Assembly: GCA_017428155.1 (NCBI GenBank)
Contig: JAFRRJ010000017.1
Span: forward strand, 147,592 to 211,591
Source of the DNA: Clostridiales bacterium
GTDB lineage: Bacteria; Bacillota; Clostridia; Saccharofermentanales; Saccharofermentanaceae
Reading direction: 5' to 3'
DNA length: 64,000 nucleotides
The translations under genes were made by a program, and so were the position numbers. Shown piece after piece: positions 8,969 to 18,522 of the stretch. Under the pieces are notes generated by a model. The model was not told where the DNA came from, did no database searches, and was given only the letters and a program-made list of their open reading frames with translations. Numbering within the stretch: position 1 is the first letter of the stretch; each line of letters opens with the position of its first letter.

Positions 8969-10183
8969 TCAGAGCAAACCGTTCTTCTGCTTCATCTTAG
9001 CATTAACTTTCATAGGGAGACCGAAGCAGTTGATGAATCCGCCTGCATCAGCCTGGTTGTAAACGTCGTCAGCCTCAAATGTAGCGATCTCGGGATCGTA
9101 GAGGGAGAAGGGTGATGTTGTGCCTGCGGGAGTGCAGTTGCCCTTGTAGAGCTTCATCTTAACTTCACCTGTAACAACTTCCTGAGTCTTGTCTACGAAA
9201 GCTGAAAGTGCCTCTCTAAGAGGGTGGAACCACTGACCGTAGTATACGAGTTCTGAGAACTTCTGAGCTACGAGATCCTTATAGTGGATAGTGTCACGCT
9301 CAACTGTGAGGAGCTCGAGCTCTCTGTGAGCAGCGAAAAGAAGTGTTCCGCCGGGAGTCTCATAAACGCCTCGGCTCTTCATACCAACGAGACGGTTCTC
9401 AACGATATCAGCGATACCTACGCCGTTAGCTGCAGCAACCTTGTTGCAGTATCTTAAGAGGTCAGCAGGAGAGAGCTTCTGTCCGTCAACTTCTACAGGG
9501 ATACCCTTCTCGAACTTGATAGTTACATATGTGGGAGTATCAGGAGCCTTCTCAGGGCTTACCATGAGCTCCAAGATCTTATCGAGGTTAGGCTCATTAG
9601 CAGGATTCTCAAGATCCATACCCTCGTGAGAGAGGTGCCAGAGGTTCTCGTCTTTGGAATAGTTGTTTTCCTTAGTAACAGGAACGTCGATTCCACGTGC
9701 CTGAGCGTAATCGATCTCTTCGTCACGAGACTTGATATCCCAGATTCTCCAGGGAGCTAAGATCTTCATGTCAGGATCAAGAGCCTTGATGGAAAGCTCG
9801 AATCTTACCTGGTCGTTGCCCTTACCTGTGCAGCCGTGAACGATAGTTGTGCATCCGTTAGCGTGAGCTGCCTCTACGAAGTGCTTAGCGATAACAGGAC
9901 GTGCCATGGATGTGCCGAGGAGGTATTTGCCCTCGTAAACTGCATTAGCCTTAAGAGTAGGGAAGACGAAGTCAGAAACGAATTCCTCAGAAATGTCTTC
10001 GATAATGCACTTGATAGCGCCGCACTTAAGTGCCTTCTTCTCAAGATAGTCGTGATCAACACCAACACCGACCTCACCGCAGTAAGCGACTACTTCGCAG
10101 TCGTAATGTTCAAGGAGCCACGGGATGATGATTGAAGTATCAAGTCCGCCTGAATAAGCCAGTAAGAATTTTTCTTTTGCCAT
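8969..10183 (-). CDS. argG: Argininosuccinate synthase
   Basis: A 404-residue ATP-dependent ligase joining citrulline and aspartate, the penultimate step of arginine synthesis. The N-terminal PP-loop AYSGGLDTS (residues 9-17) binds ATP, and [14 protein letters not shown] is the second family signature. Length matches the family. GGAGG precedes the ATG. It has its own promoter with a candidate ArgR site and its own terminator. Confidence 0.97.
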   Translation of the reverse strand: MAKEKFLLAYSGGLDTSIIIPWLLEHYDCEVVAYCGEVGVGVDHDYLEKKALKCGAIKCIIEDISEEFVSDFVFPTLKANAVYEGKYLLGTSMARPVIAKHFVEAAHANGCTTIVHGCTGKGNDQVRFELSIKALDPDMKILAPWRIWDIKSRDEEIDYAQARGIDVPVTKENNYSKDENLWHLSHEGMDLENPANEPNLDKILELMVSPEKAPDTPTYVTIKFEKGIPVEVDGQKLSPADLLRYCNKVAAANGVGIADIVENRLVGMKSRGVYETPGGTLLFAAHRELELLTVERDTIHYKDLVAQKFSELVYYGQWFHPLREALSAFVDKTQEVVTGEVKMKLYKGNCTPAGTTSPFSLYDPEIATFEADDVYNQADAGGFINCFGLPMKVNAKMKQKNGLL

Positions 10184-10200
10184 AAGGCACCTCCGATTTA

Positions 10201-10214
10201 TGAATATTTATGCA
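10201..10214 (-). promoter_or_regulatory. ARG-box-like operator (candidate ArgR site)
   Basis: TGAATATTTATGCA matches the palindromic ARG box TGAAT-N4-ATTCA except in the right half (ATGCA for ATTCA). It lies just downstream of the argG -10 box, where a bound repressor would block the polymerase. A weaker second half-site, TGTATAAAC, lies at about 10221-10229. No ArgR gene is in the window; the regulator is inferred. Confidence 0.5.
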
Positions 10215-10236
10215 TAACTTTGTATAAACTTCGCAT

Positions 10237-10265
10237 ATCATACACTTGGTTCGCATACAAGTCAA
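10237..10265 (-). promoter_or_regulatory. argG promoter
   Basis: On the minus strand, TTGACT (10260-10265), a 17-nt spacer and TATGAT (10237-10242): one mismatch from consensus in each box. It lies about 55 nt upstream of the argG start. Confidence 0.8.
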
Positions 10266-10349
10266 CACCAAGATTTTAAATACGCACCCTTATAAAAACA
10301 AGTAAGAAAAATGCTTTATTTTTTTGTGCATGTTTTTATAGATATCATT

Positions 10350-10378
10350 TTGTAAAAGTTTGCGGTTATGTATACAAT
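10350..10378 (+). promoter_or_regulatory. Promoter of the class IV aminotransferase gene
   Basis: TTGTAA (10350-10355), 17 nt, TACAAT (10373-10378), 52 nt upstream of the ATG at 10430. It diverges from the argG promoter across about 85 nt. Confidence 0.6.
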
Positions 10379-10429
10379 CTATGTGGCATTATATGCCTTG
10401 AATAAACCCCAAGGGAGATTTTTGATCTG

Positions 10430-11293
10430 ATGGCTTATCCGTTGATGGAACATCTTACCGGTAACGGTTTTCTTTATTGCGGCAAATATTACAGGGTAAG
10501 CTCGGAATTGACTGAATCTCTTCAAAGACCCGTAGATATTAAGATTTATTATGAGACTGTCCGTGTTAAGGACGGTGTCCTTTTATTTTTTGAAGACCAT
10601 CTTGCAAGGCTTGTTAAGTCCGTTAAAGGACTTGAGAATTTCCCCGTGGACACTGCCGGGATCTTGTCTGAAGCCTACAGTCTTATCGATATGGACGGTG
10701 TTACAGACGGTTCTATCAGGATAGTTCTTACTAAAGAGAGCCTTCTTATACATCAGGCGGATATTACTTTGCCTTCAGAAGAACTTTTCGAGCAGGGAAT
10801 AAATACAAGTCTTTTAAACTGGGAAAGACAGACACCTAATCTTAAGATATTCAGGGGCGATTATAAGACGAAGGTCAATGAGAAGTTCAGGGAAGCAAAT
10901 TCCCACGGACTTCCTTTCGAGCTTGTGTTAAGCGATAACGACGGCAGATTGTACGAGGGTTCAATGTCCAACCTTTTCGTTATCAGAGACGGTCAGGTAT
11001 ATTCAGCTCCCGATGAGAAGATCCTTATCGGTATTACGAGAAAGAGAGTAATGGAGGCTTTGAAGCGCTCCGGACTTGAACTTCAGACCGGTACTTTCAG
11101 GCCGGAAGAGCTTGACCCGGCTAATGATGCTGTCTTTGTCAGCAGCACGCCTTTTGACATCCTGCCGGTAAGATATATCGATGATTATGAATTCAGATCT
11201 TCAGATAATGAAATACTTAAGATGATATCTAAGATGTACAGGGAATATACATCTGAATATATTGACGCTGCTAAGCGTGCTTTGAACGGATAA
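10430..11293 (+). CDS. Aminotransferase class IV (branched-chain/D-amino-acid/aminodeoxychorismate lyase type)
   Basis: A 287-residue PLP enzyme of fold type IV. Visible motifs: YETVRVKDGVLLFFEDHLARL near residues 40-60, the PLP-Lys candidate in FRGDYKTKVNEKF near 140-150, then LSDNDGRLYEGSMSNLFVI and ILIGITRKRVMEAL, which hold the cofactor Glu and phosphate contacts. The subfamily (branched-chain amino acids, D-alanine or aminodeoxychorismate) cannot be settled by eye. AAGGGAG precedes the start. It is 19 nt ahead of htpG and likely co-transcribed. Confidence 0.88.
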   Translation: MAYPLMEHLTGNGFLYCGKYYRVSSELTESLQRPVDIKIYYETVRVKDGVLLFFEDHLARLVKSVKGLENFPVDTAGILSEAYSLIDMDGVTDGSIRIVLTKESLLIHQADITLPSEELFEQGINTSLLNWERQTPNLKIFRGDYKTKVNEKFREANSHGLPFELVLSDNDGRLYEGSMSNLFVIRDGQVYSAPDEKILIGITRKRVMEALKRSGLELQTGTFRPEELDPANDAVFVSSTPFDILPVRYIDDYEFRSSDNEILKMISKMYREYTSEYIDAAKRALNG

Positions 11294-11312
11294 TAATTTG
11301 GAGGTGGTATAA

Positions 11313-13241
11313 ATGGAGGCTAAATCAGGAAAGATTTCGGTAACTACCGAGAATATTTTTCCGGTTATCAGACAATGGCTCTATGAAGACAAGGATATCT
11401 TCGTAAGAGAATTAGTATCTAACTGCGCGGACGCAATAGCTAAGCACAGAAGGCTCGTTGAACTCGGCAAGGCTGAGAAGGAGCCGGATAATGCTGAATA
11501 TGCTATAAGAGTTGTTTATGATGACGATAACAAGACATTGTCTTTTGAGGATAACGGAATCGGTATGACTGAGCATGAGGTTGAGAAATACATCAACCAG
11601 ATCGCGTTCTCCGGCGCTCTTGATTTCGTTACTAAATATCAGCAGGAATCAACTGATAAGACCGGCATCATCGGCCACTTCGGTCTTGGTTTTTATTCAG
11701 CTTTCATGGTTGCAGATGAGGTAACGATCAACACCAAGAGTTTCATTGAAGATTCAGAGCCTGTCATCTGGAAGTCCAATGACGGTATGGATTTTGAGAT
11801 CCTTCCTTCGGACAAGAAAGACAGGGGTACGGTAATCACATTAAAGCTTTCCGAAGACGCGATAAAGATCTTCGATTCTGCGACTCTCCGTATGACTATT
11901 CGAAAATATTGCTACTTTGCACCCGCTGATATCTATTTTGTAGACGTTAAGTCTGACAGGCTCCATGAGGAGAATGAGAACAAGCGCAGGAAAGAAGCAG
12001 AAGAAAAGGGCGAGACTTACACACCTTCGCCGGTATCTTATGTTCCCGTCAATAACAAGTCACCTCTCTGGACCAAGAAGCCTTCAGAGTGCACTGAGTC
12101 TGAATATAAGCAGTTCTATCACTCGGTATTTAATGACGGCAGGGATCCTTTGTTCTGGATCCACCTTAATATGGATTATCCCTTCACATTGCAGGGTATC
12201 CTTTATTTCCCCAAGACAGATAATATCTACCAGTCTCTTGAGGGCAGGATCAAGATCTATAACCACCAGATATTCGTGGCAGATAATATTGAAGAGATCA
12301 TTCCCGATTTCCTGTTCCTGCTTCAGGGATGCCTTGACTGCTCTGATCTTCCGCTCAACGTCTCACGTTCTGCATTGCAGCAGGATGAATATGTAAAGAA
12401 GCTTTCCGGTCACATCATCAAGAAAGTATCCGATAAGCTTAATGACCTCTTCAAGAAGCAGAGGGAAGACTTCGAGAAATACTGGTCTGATATATCCGTA
12501 TTTGTTAAGTACGGCATGATGAAGGAAGAGAAATTCTATGAGAAGGTTGAAGGAATCTGCCTGTTTAAGACAGTTGACGGTGCTTTCAAGACCATCGAGG
12601 AACTTACAGCAGAAGATAAGAAGACTATCAGATATACAACAGATCCCAAGGCTCAGGCTGCATATGTTGAGATGAGCAGGAACGACGGTTATGAAGTAGT
12701 CGTCATGAATGAGGAGATCGACAATAACTTCATGTCCTACATGGAAATGAAGAAGCCTGATTATAAGTTCAAGAGAGTCGACTCTGAGCTTTCCGGCAAG
12801 GAATCTGATGAAGATACAAAGAATAAGCTCAAGGAATTCTTCAGAAGTGCTGTAGGAGATGACAAGCTCATCGTTTTCGCGCAGGAGATGGGAAAAGAAA
12901 ACCTGCCTGCTCTTATCCGCGAAGCAGAGCACAACAGAAGAATGAAGGAAATGCGTGAGCAGTATGAGAGAATGATGTCATCTATGGACTCAATGACAGA
13001 AGAAAAGCTTGCTGACATGTTCCCTGAGACTGAAGAGCTCGTCGTTAACACCGACAGCCCTCTCATTACAAAGCTCCAGGCCCTTGAATCCATGGGAACA
13101 AAGAAAGAAGAAGCTGACCGTCTGGCGCAGCATATCTACGACCAGGCAAAGCTTGCACATGGATCTCTTGACAGCGCAGGTCTTGAGAGATTCCTTAAGT
13201 TCAACACTGAACTGCTCTCAAAGAGCGCTGAAAATCTGTAA
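11313..13241 (+). CDS. htpG: Chaperone HtpG (Hsp90)
   Basis: A 642-residue dimeric ATP-dependent chaperone. The N-terminal GHKL ATPase domain shows RELVSNCADAI (the family's RELISNASDA helix), DNGIGMT and IGHFGLGFYSAFMVAD (lid/glycine loop). The middle domain includes SDLPLNVSRS and a charged C-terminal dimerisation region follows. An insert rich in Glu/Lys lies around residues 217-240 (ENENKRRKEAEEKGE). GGAGGTGG precedes the ATG. Cytoplasmic. Confidence 0.96.
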   Translation: MEAKSGKISVTTENIFPVIRQWLYEDKDIFVRELVSNCADAIAKHRRLVELGKAEKEPDNAEYAIRVVYDDDNKTLSFEDNGIGMTEHEVEKYINQIAFSGALDFVTKYQQESTDKTGIIGHFGLGFYSAFMVADEVTINTKSFIEDSEPVIWKSNDGMDFEILPSDKKDRGTVITLKLSEDAIKIFDSATLRMTIRKYCYFAPADIYFVDVKSDRLHEENENKRRKEAEEKGETYTPSPVSYVPVNNKSPLWTKKPSECTESEYKQFYHSVFNDGRDPLFWIHLNMDYPFTLQGILYFPKTDNIYQSLEGRIKIYNHQIFVADNIEEIIPDFLFLLQGCLDCSDLPLNVSRSALQQDEYVKKLSGHIIKKVSDKLNDLFKKQREDFEKYWSDISVFVKYGMMKEEKFYEKVEGICLFKTVDGAFKTIEELTAEDKKTIRYTTDPKAQAAYVEMSRNDGYEVVVMNEEIDNNFMSYMEMKKPDYKFKRVDSELSGKESDEDTKNKLKEFFRSAVGDDKLIVFAQEMGKENLPALIREAEHNRRMKEMREQYERMMSSMDSMTEEKLADMFPETEELVVNTDSPLITKLQALESMGTKKEEADRLAQHIYDQAKLAHGSLDSAGLERFLKFNTELLSKSAENL

Positions 13242-13264
13242 TATATTTCACAAGGAGAAACCTT

Positions 13265-16200
13265 ATGAACGAGAATGATGTAAGACGTGTACTGTCAGAG
13301 AAGAAAGAAGGCTTTAATGTCGAAGCAGGCGGAATCCTTCATGACGTAAAGTACGATCTCAATGTATCAGGTATTGATAAAGTAAGAGTTATCAACCGTT
13401 ACGACGTATCAGGCGTTACTGATGAGGAATTCGAGAATTCCAAGCCTGTTGTATTCAGCGAACCGCCGGTAGATATCCTCTACGATGAGACTGTTGACCT
13501 TAGTGATGCAGCTTATGTTCTCATCATCGAATCCCTGCCGGGTCAGTATGACCAGAGAGCGGATTCTGCTGCACAGTGTATCCAGTTCATGACTGCAAAG
13601 GAAAGACCTATCGTTAAGTGCGCAAGGATCATTGCTTTCTACGGTGCAGTTTCTGATGAAGAGAAAGAGAAGATCAAGAGCTATCTGATCAACCCGGTTG
13701 AGGCCAGAGAAGCTTCTGCAGAAAAGCCTGAAACACTCGTTGATAAGTATGATATCCCGACTAAGGTCCTTGATGTTGAAGGATTTACGGGAATGTCCGA
13801 TGATGACCTTCAGGCGCTCAGAAAAAATATGGGTCTTGCAATGAGTTTTGCAGATATAAAGTTCGTTCAGGATTTCTTCAAGGAACAGGGAAGAGAACCT
13901 ACTGTTACAGAGATCCGCGTTCTTGATACATACTGGTCTGACCACTGCCGTCACACCACATTCTTAACCAACCTTACAGATATCAGATTTAACGGTGACG
14001 ATGAGCTCACTGAAGAGATAAAAGAGACTTACAAGAGCTATCTTTCAGACAGGGAAGAAGTTTATGGCGACAGGATTTCCAAAAAGCCTGTCTGCCTTAT
14101 GGATATTGCTACTCTTGCAGGAAAGAAGCTTAAGAAAGACGGAAAACTCGCTGATCTTGACGAGTCTGAAGAGATCAACGCTTGTTCAATTAAGATCCAG
14201 ATCGAAGTTGACGGCAAGCCTGAAGATTATATCTTCATGTTCAAGAATGAGACTCATAACCATCCTACTGAGATCGAACCTTTCGGTGGTGCAGCAACAT
14301 GTCTTGGCGGCGCCATCCGTGACCCTCTCTCCGGCAGATCTTATGTATATCAGGCCATGCGTGTTACAGGTGCCGGTGATCCTACTGTACCTGTCGAACT
14401 TACACTTAAGGGTAAACTCTCACAGAAGAAACTCTGCCGCACTGCTGCTGCAGGATATTCTTCATACGGTAACCAGATCGGCCTTGCAACAGGTCTTGTT
14501 GATGAAGTTTACCATCCCGGTTATATTGCAAAGAGAATGGAGATCGGTGCTGTCGTAGGTGCAGCTCCTGCTTCAAATATCGTTAGAGAAAGACCTCAGG
14601 CAGGCGACATCGTTGTTCTCCTTGGTGGAAGAACAGGACGTGACGGTATCGGCGGTGCTACAGGTTCATCCAAGGCACACGATACACAGTCCGTTGTTAC
14701 ATGCGGTTCTGAGGTTCAGAAGGGTAATCCTCCGACAGAAAGAAAGCTCCAGAGACTTTTCAGAGATCCTGAAGTTACAAAGCTCATCATCAGATGTAAT
14801 GACTTCGGTGCAGGCGGCGTATCAGTTGCTATCGGTGAGCTCGCAGCAGGTCTTAAGATCAATCTTGATGCAGTTCCGAAGAAGTACGACGGCCTTGACG
14901 GTACGGAGATCGCTATCTCAGAGTCACAGGAGAGAATGGCTGTTGTCGTTCATCCTGCTGATCTTGATAAGTTCATGGCAGCTTCAGCTAAGGAAAACCT
15001 TGAAGCTACAGTAGTTGCAGAGGTTACAGAAGAACCCGTCATGAAGATGGTCTGGAACGGCAATACGATCGTAAACCTTCCCAGAAGCTTCATCGATACA
15101 AACGGTGCTGCACAGTATGCAGAAGCTGACTGCGCATCCCACGGCGAAGGCGCATATCTTGATGAACCTGCCAACGGCTTTGTCGCAGGAAACTTTGCAG
15201 ACAGCCTTAAGGGAACACTTAATTCACTTGATGGTGCATCCCGAAAGGGTCTTATCCAGAGATTCGACTCCTCGATCGGTGCTGCAACTGTTGTATGGCC
15301 TTACGGCGGTAAGATGCAGAATTCACCTGAGGAAGGTATGGCTGCAAAGATTCCTTTAGATCACGGCACGACTCACGACTGCTCGGTAATGACATACGGA
15401 TTTGATCCTTTCTATACAGAGTGGAGCCCTTATGCCGGTGCTTATAACTCAGTTGTAGAGTCTTTGCTCAAGCTCCTTGCTATGGGTGTTGATCCTTTGA
15501 AGGCAAGACTCACATTCCAGGAATACTTTGAAAGAATGACAAGTTCCGAATCATGGGGCAAGCCTCTTGCAGCACTTCTCGGTGCTTATAAGGCACAGCT
15601 CGATTTCGGTACTGCAGCTATCGGCGGTAAGGACTCTATGTCCGGTACATTTAATGATATCCACGTACCTCCGACGCTCGTAAGTTTTGCTGTCGGCATG
15701 ACTACAACTGATAAAGTCATTACTGCAACACTTACAGGAAAGGGTCAGAAGCTCTATCTCATCAAGTGTGCAAGAGACGGCAAGGGTTCTTACAAGAAAG
15801 ATCATGTTTTAAGAGTCATCAAGGCAGTTAAGGAACTGATCGACCGCGGTGAGATCAAGAATGCTGCAGTTGTTAAGAGCGCCGGTGTTGCAGCAAGAGT
15901 TGCCCAGATGTGCTTCGGTAACATGCTCGGATTCGATTTCTCCGATAAGCTTTCAGAGGCTGATCTCTTCTCCAAGACATTAGGATCCATCATCGTAGCA
16001 ATTCCTGCTGACGGAAACGCTGTCGACAAGGTAGAGATGGCAGGCGGTAAGTTCTTAGGAACAACTAATGATACAGGTGACTTTACATATGCCGGTGCTG
16101 TCCTTTCAGGCAAGGATGCGATCGAAGCTTACGAAGGCAAGCTCGAGAGGATCTTCCCGACATCAGCTAAATCTGCTGACATGCCTTTTGCTATCGATGT

Positions 16201-17050
16201 CTACACGGCAGGTGAGCCTAAGAAGGCTGCTCCGGGCGTTTTGAAGGGCGCTAAGCCTAAGGTAATCATCCCTGTATTCCCGGGCAACAACTGCGAGATC
16301 GACTCAGCAAGAGCTTTCGAGAGAGCAGGCGCTGATGCAGAAGTATTCGTTATCAGGAACAGAAACCAGAATGATATCAACGAATCATTTGCAGAGCTCG
16401 CTACCAAGATCCGTGAAGCAAACATCATGATGATCCCCGGCGGCTTCTCTGCAGGTGACGAGCCTGAGGGTTCCGGTAAGTTCATTACTGCATCTCTCAG
16501 GAACAGCGGTATTGCTGATGCCATTTCCGACCTTCTCGAAACCCGAGACGGCCTGATGCTCGGTATCTGCAACGGATTCCAGGCTTTGATCAAGTTAGGA
16601 CTTGTTCCTTTCGGAAAGATCTGCGATATGACACCTGAGAGCCCTACGCTCACATTCAATAATATCGGCAGACATCAGAACAAGTATGCAAGAACAAAGA
16701 TCATGACAAACAAGAGCCCCTGGCTTGCTCTTACAGAACCCGGTGAGATCTACGAGATACCAATCTCCCACGGTGAAGGTAAGTTTGCCGCATCTGAAGA
16801 GCTCGTAAGAAAGCTTGCTGCAAACGGCCAGATCGCAACATGCTACGTTGATCTTGACGGCAACTATGCTTCTGATACAGAGTTCAACCCCAACGGTTCC
16901 ATCTGTGCTATCGAAGGTATCCTTTCACCTGACGGAAGAGTATTGGGTAAGATGGGTCATACCGAAAGATATGAATCAGACCTTACTAAGAATATTCCGG
17001 GCAACAAATACCAGAAGATCTTTGAATCAGGCGTAGCTTATTTCCTGTAA
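13265..17050 (+). CDS. purL: Phosphoribosylformylglycinamidine synthase, single-chain
   Basis: A 1261-residue fusion of the synthetase and glutaminase parts (PurL plus PurQ in other Gram-positives), converting FGAR, glutamine and ATP to FGAM in purine synthesis. Linker region DTYWSDHCRHTTF and ATP-site segment NETHNHPTEIEPFGGAATC near residues 320-345 are typical. The C-terminal class I glutaminase has the nucleophile Cys in LGICNGFQ near residue 1101 and the His-x-Glu in SHGEGKF. No other pur genes flank it. AAGGAGA precedes the ATG. Its stop overlaps the rsmA start by one base. Confidence 0.97.
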   Translation: MNENDVRRVLSEKKEGFNVEAGGILHDVKYDLNVSGIDKVRVINRYDVSGVTDEEFENSKPVVFSEPPVDILYDETVDLSDAAYVLIIESLPGQYDQRADSAAQCIQFMTAKERPIVKCARIIAFYGAVSDEEKEKIKSYLINPVEAREASAEKPETLVDKYDIPTKVLDVEGFTGMSDDDLQALRKNMGLAMSFADIKFVQDFFKEQGREPTVTEIRVLDTYWSDHCRHTTFLTNLTDIRFNGDDELTEEIKETYKSYLSDREEVYGDRISKKPVCLMDIATLAGKKLKKDGKLADLDESEEINACSIKIQIEVDGKPEDYIFMFKNETHNHPTEIEPFGGAATCLGGAIRDPLSGRSYVYQAMRVTGAGDPTVPVELTLKGKLSQKKLCRTAAAGYSSYGNQIGLATGLVDEVYHPGYIAKRMEIGAVVGAAPASNIVRERPQAGDIVVLLGGRTGRDGIGGATGSSKAHDTQSVVTCGSEVQKGNPPTERKLQRLFRDPEVTKLIIRCNDFGAGGVSVAIGELAAGLKINLDAVPKKYDGLDGTEIAISESQERMAVVVHPADLDKFMAASAKENLEATVVAEVTEEPVMKMVWNGNTIVNLPRSFIDTNGAAQYAEADCASHGEGAYLDEPANGFVAGNFADSLKGTLNSLDGASRKGLIQRFDSSIGAATVVWPYGGKMQNSPEEGMAAKIPLDHGTTHDCSVMTYGFDPFYTEWSPYAGAYNSVVESLLKLLAMGVDPLKARLTFQEYFERMTSSESWGKPLAALLGAYKAQLDFGTAAIGGKDSMSGTFNDIHVPPTLVSFAVGMTTTDKVITATLTGKGQKLYLIKCARDGKGSYKKDHVLRVIKAVKELIDRGEIKNAAVVKSAGVAARVAQMCFGNMLGFDFSDKLSEADLFSKTLGSIIVAIPADGNAVDKVEMAGGKFLGTTNDTGDFTYAGAVLSGKDAIEAYEGKLERIFPTSAKSADMPFAIDVYTAGEPKKAAPGVLKGAKPKVIIPVFPGNNCEIDSARAFERAGADAEVFVIRNRNQNDINESFAELATKIREANIMMIPGGFSAGDEPEGSGKFITASLRNSGIADAISDLLETRDGLMLGICNGFQALIKLGLVPFGKICDMTPESPTLTFNNIGRHQNKYARTKIMTNKSPWLALTEPGEIYEIPISHGEGKFAASEELVRKLAANGQIATCYVDLDGNYASDTEFNPNGSICAIEGILSPDGRVLGKMGHTERYESDLTKNIPGNKYQKIFESGVAYFL

Positions 17051-17847
17051 TGAACAGAGAAAAAATAAAAGACATAATGCAATCACAAGGAATTCTGCCC
17101 CAAGTTAGATTCGGGCAGAATTTCCTTTGTGATGACAAAATAATCACATCGATCGTTGATCTTTGTGAAGTCAGCGGAAATGACCGTGTTCTTGAGATCG
17201 GGCCGGGATTGGGAAGTCTTACATATCCGCTGTCAGAGCTTACCGGCAATCTTACTTGCGTTGAGATCGATCACGGGCTTGCAGAATATCTTTCGGCTAA
17301 TATCAGCAATGCTAAGATCATCGATAGTGACTTCACGAAGATAGGTGATATCGGTGATTTTGATGTTGTCGTAAGCAACATTCCTTACTATGTAATGACC
17401 GACATAATGAAGAAGCTCTTTTCTGATTTTTCCAATGCTCGGAAAATGGTATTCATGGTTGAATATGAAGCTGTTGCACGTATCGACTGCGGTCCTGAAA
17501 CAAAGCAATACGGCCCTCTGTCGATCCTTTGCAGTCTTTACGGTTCTTACAGATATGAGTTTAAAGTTCCTCATACAGCATTTGTTCCTCAGCCCAGGAC
17601 AACATCTGCAGTAATCAGTTTTAGCAGGGAAGATACAGCAGATATCTTATGCCCTGAATTCGTTAAGTTCCTTAACACATGCTTTTCGATGAGGCGGAAA
17701 ATGCTTAAGAAGAATCTTGCAGCTGCAGCATCATCAGAAGTAATTGATGCTGCATTCAAGACAGTCGGAATTAAGGATAATGCGAGGGCGGAGGAACTTG
17801 AGCCGGAAGAATTTTCGAGACTGTATTCGGAAATAAATAATAAGTGA
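17050..17847 (+). CDS. rsmA: 16S rRNA dimethyladenosine transferase (KsgA)
   Basis: A 265-residue SAM-dependent methyltransferase that dimethylates two adjacent adenosines near the 3' end of 16S rRNA during small-subunit maturation. Motifs: FGQNFLCD at the N-terminus, VLEIGPGLGSLT as SAM motif I near residue 45, and SNIPYYV as the NxPY catalytic motif near residue 110. ATG overlaps the purL stop (TAATG), implying translational coupling. Confidence 0.95.
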   Translation: MNREKIKDIMQSQGILPQVRFGQNFLCDDKIITSIVDLCEVSGNDRVLEIGPGLGSLTYPLSELTGNLTCVEIDHGLAEYLSANISNAKIIDSDFTKIGDIGDFDVVVSNIPYYVMTDIMKKLFSDFSNARKMVFMVEYEAVARIDCGPETKQYGPLSILCSLYGSYRYEFKVPHTAFVPQPRTTSAVISFSREDTADILCPEFVKFLNTCFSMRRKMLKKNLAAAASSEVIDAAFKTVGIKDNARAEELEPEEFSRLYSEINNK

Positions 17848-17867
17848 ACGGTCACAGGACTATATAA

Positions 17868-17889
17868 AATGCTTTAAAACCAAAGCATT
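17868..17889 (+). terminator. Weak hairpin after rsmA
   Basis: AATGCTTT (17868-17875) and AAAGCATT (17882-17889) with a 6-nt loop. No T-run follows, so termination is uncertain; it may only be a structured spacer before the next promoter. Confidence 0.3.
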
Positions 17890-17910
17890 GCAAGCAACAT
17901 ACGAGTTTAG

Positions 17911-17919
17911 TGTTATACT
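17911..17919 (+). promoter_or_regulatory. Extended -10 promoter of the ZapA-like operon
   Basis: TGTTATACT fits the extended -10 form TGnTATAnT. A TTGCAA at 17888-17893 lies 20 nt upstream of the -10, too far for a classic -35. It is 30 nt upstream of the ATG at 17950. Confidence 0.5.
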
Positions 17920-17949
17920 ATAATATCTTCTAATATGGGAGGTCTTGTT

Positions 17950-18522
17950 ATGAGAAAATCTAATGCCAGCTTACTTGGCAAGTATTCGGACGGCTCTTAC
18001 AGACGTAAGGGTAAGAAGGATGCTCCCGCAATAGTTGAATATAAGCAGCTCTACAAAGGAGAGATCAAAGCCAAGACCGTAACCGAGAAGAAGTATATAA
18101 CATTAGAAGATAAGATCCAGGCAAGGAATAAGCCTGCTGAATCAAAGGATTCAAAGGAAGAGAGTGCACAGGTAACGATCGGCGGTGTGCAGTATCTCGT
18201 AAGAAGCGGTGATGCAGGATATGACCGCATCATGAAGGTAGGATCTCTTGCTGATGAGATCTATACGGATACAAAAAAGAACAACCCATATATTGCAACG
18301 AACAAGACTGCGGTTCTGTCACTTTTCGAAGCTTGTGACCAGCTCATAACATTAAGGGCGGAGAATCAGGCATTAAAGACTGAACTTGCTTACTACAAGA
18401 ATAAAGACAGACTCAATCAGGAAGAGAAGAAGGCTGATGTTCCGCCTACTCCTATGGAAGAGCTGGCTAATAAAGTAAACTCAGGTCTGTTCGATCATTT
18501 AAAGAAGACTGATGATAAATAA
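17950..18522 (+). CDS. ZapA-like cell division protein
   Basis: A 190-residue protein. Residues about 70-135 match the ZapA fold: QVTIGGVQYLVRSGDAGYDRI, a helix beginning VGSLADEI, and NKTAVLSLFEACDQLITLRAENQAL as the long coiled-coil helix. ZapA proteins crosslink FtsZ filaments at midcell. Unusually, about 70 basic residues precede the domain and an acidic tail follows. Start chosen at ATG 17950, with GGGAGG at 17937-17942; the ATG at 17935 would include that site. Its end overlaps the U32 peptidase start by 11 nt. Confidence 0.75.
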   Translation: MRKSNASLLGKYSDGSYRRKGKKDAPAIVEYKQLYKGEIKAKTVTEKKYITLEDKIQARNKPAESKDSKEESAQVTIGGVQYLVRSGDAGYDRIMKVGSLADEIYTDTKKNNPYIATNKTAVLSLFEACDQLITLRAENQALKTELAYYKNKDRLNQEEKKADVPPTPMEELANKVNSGLFDHLKKTDDK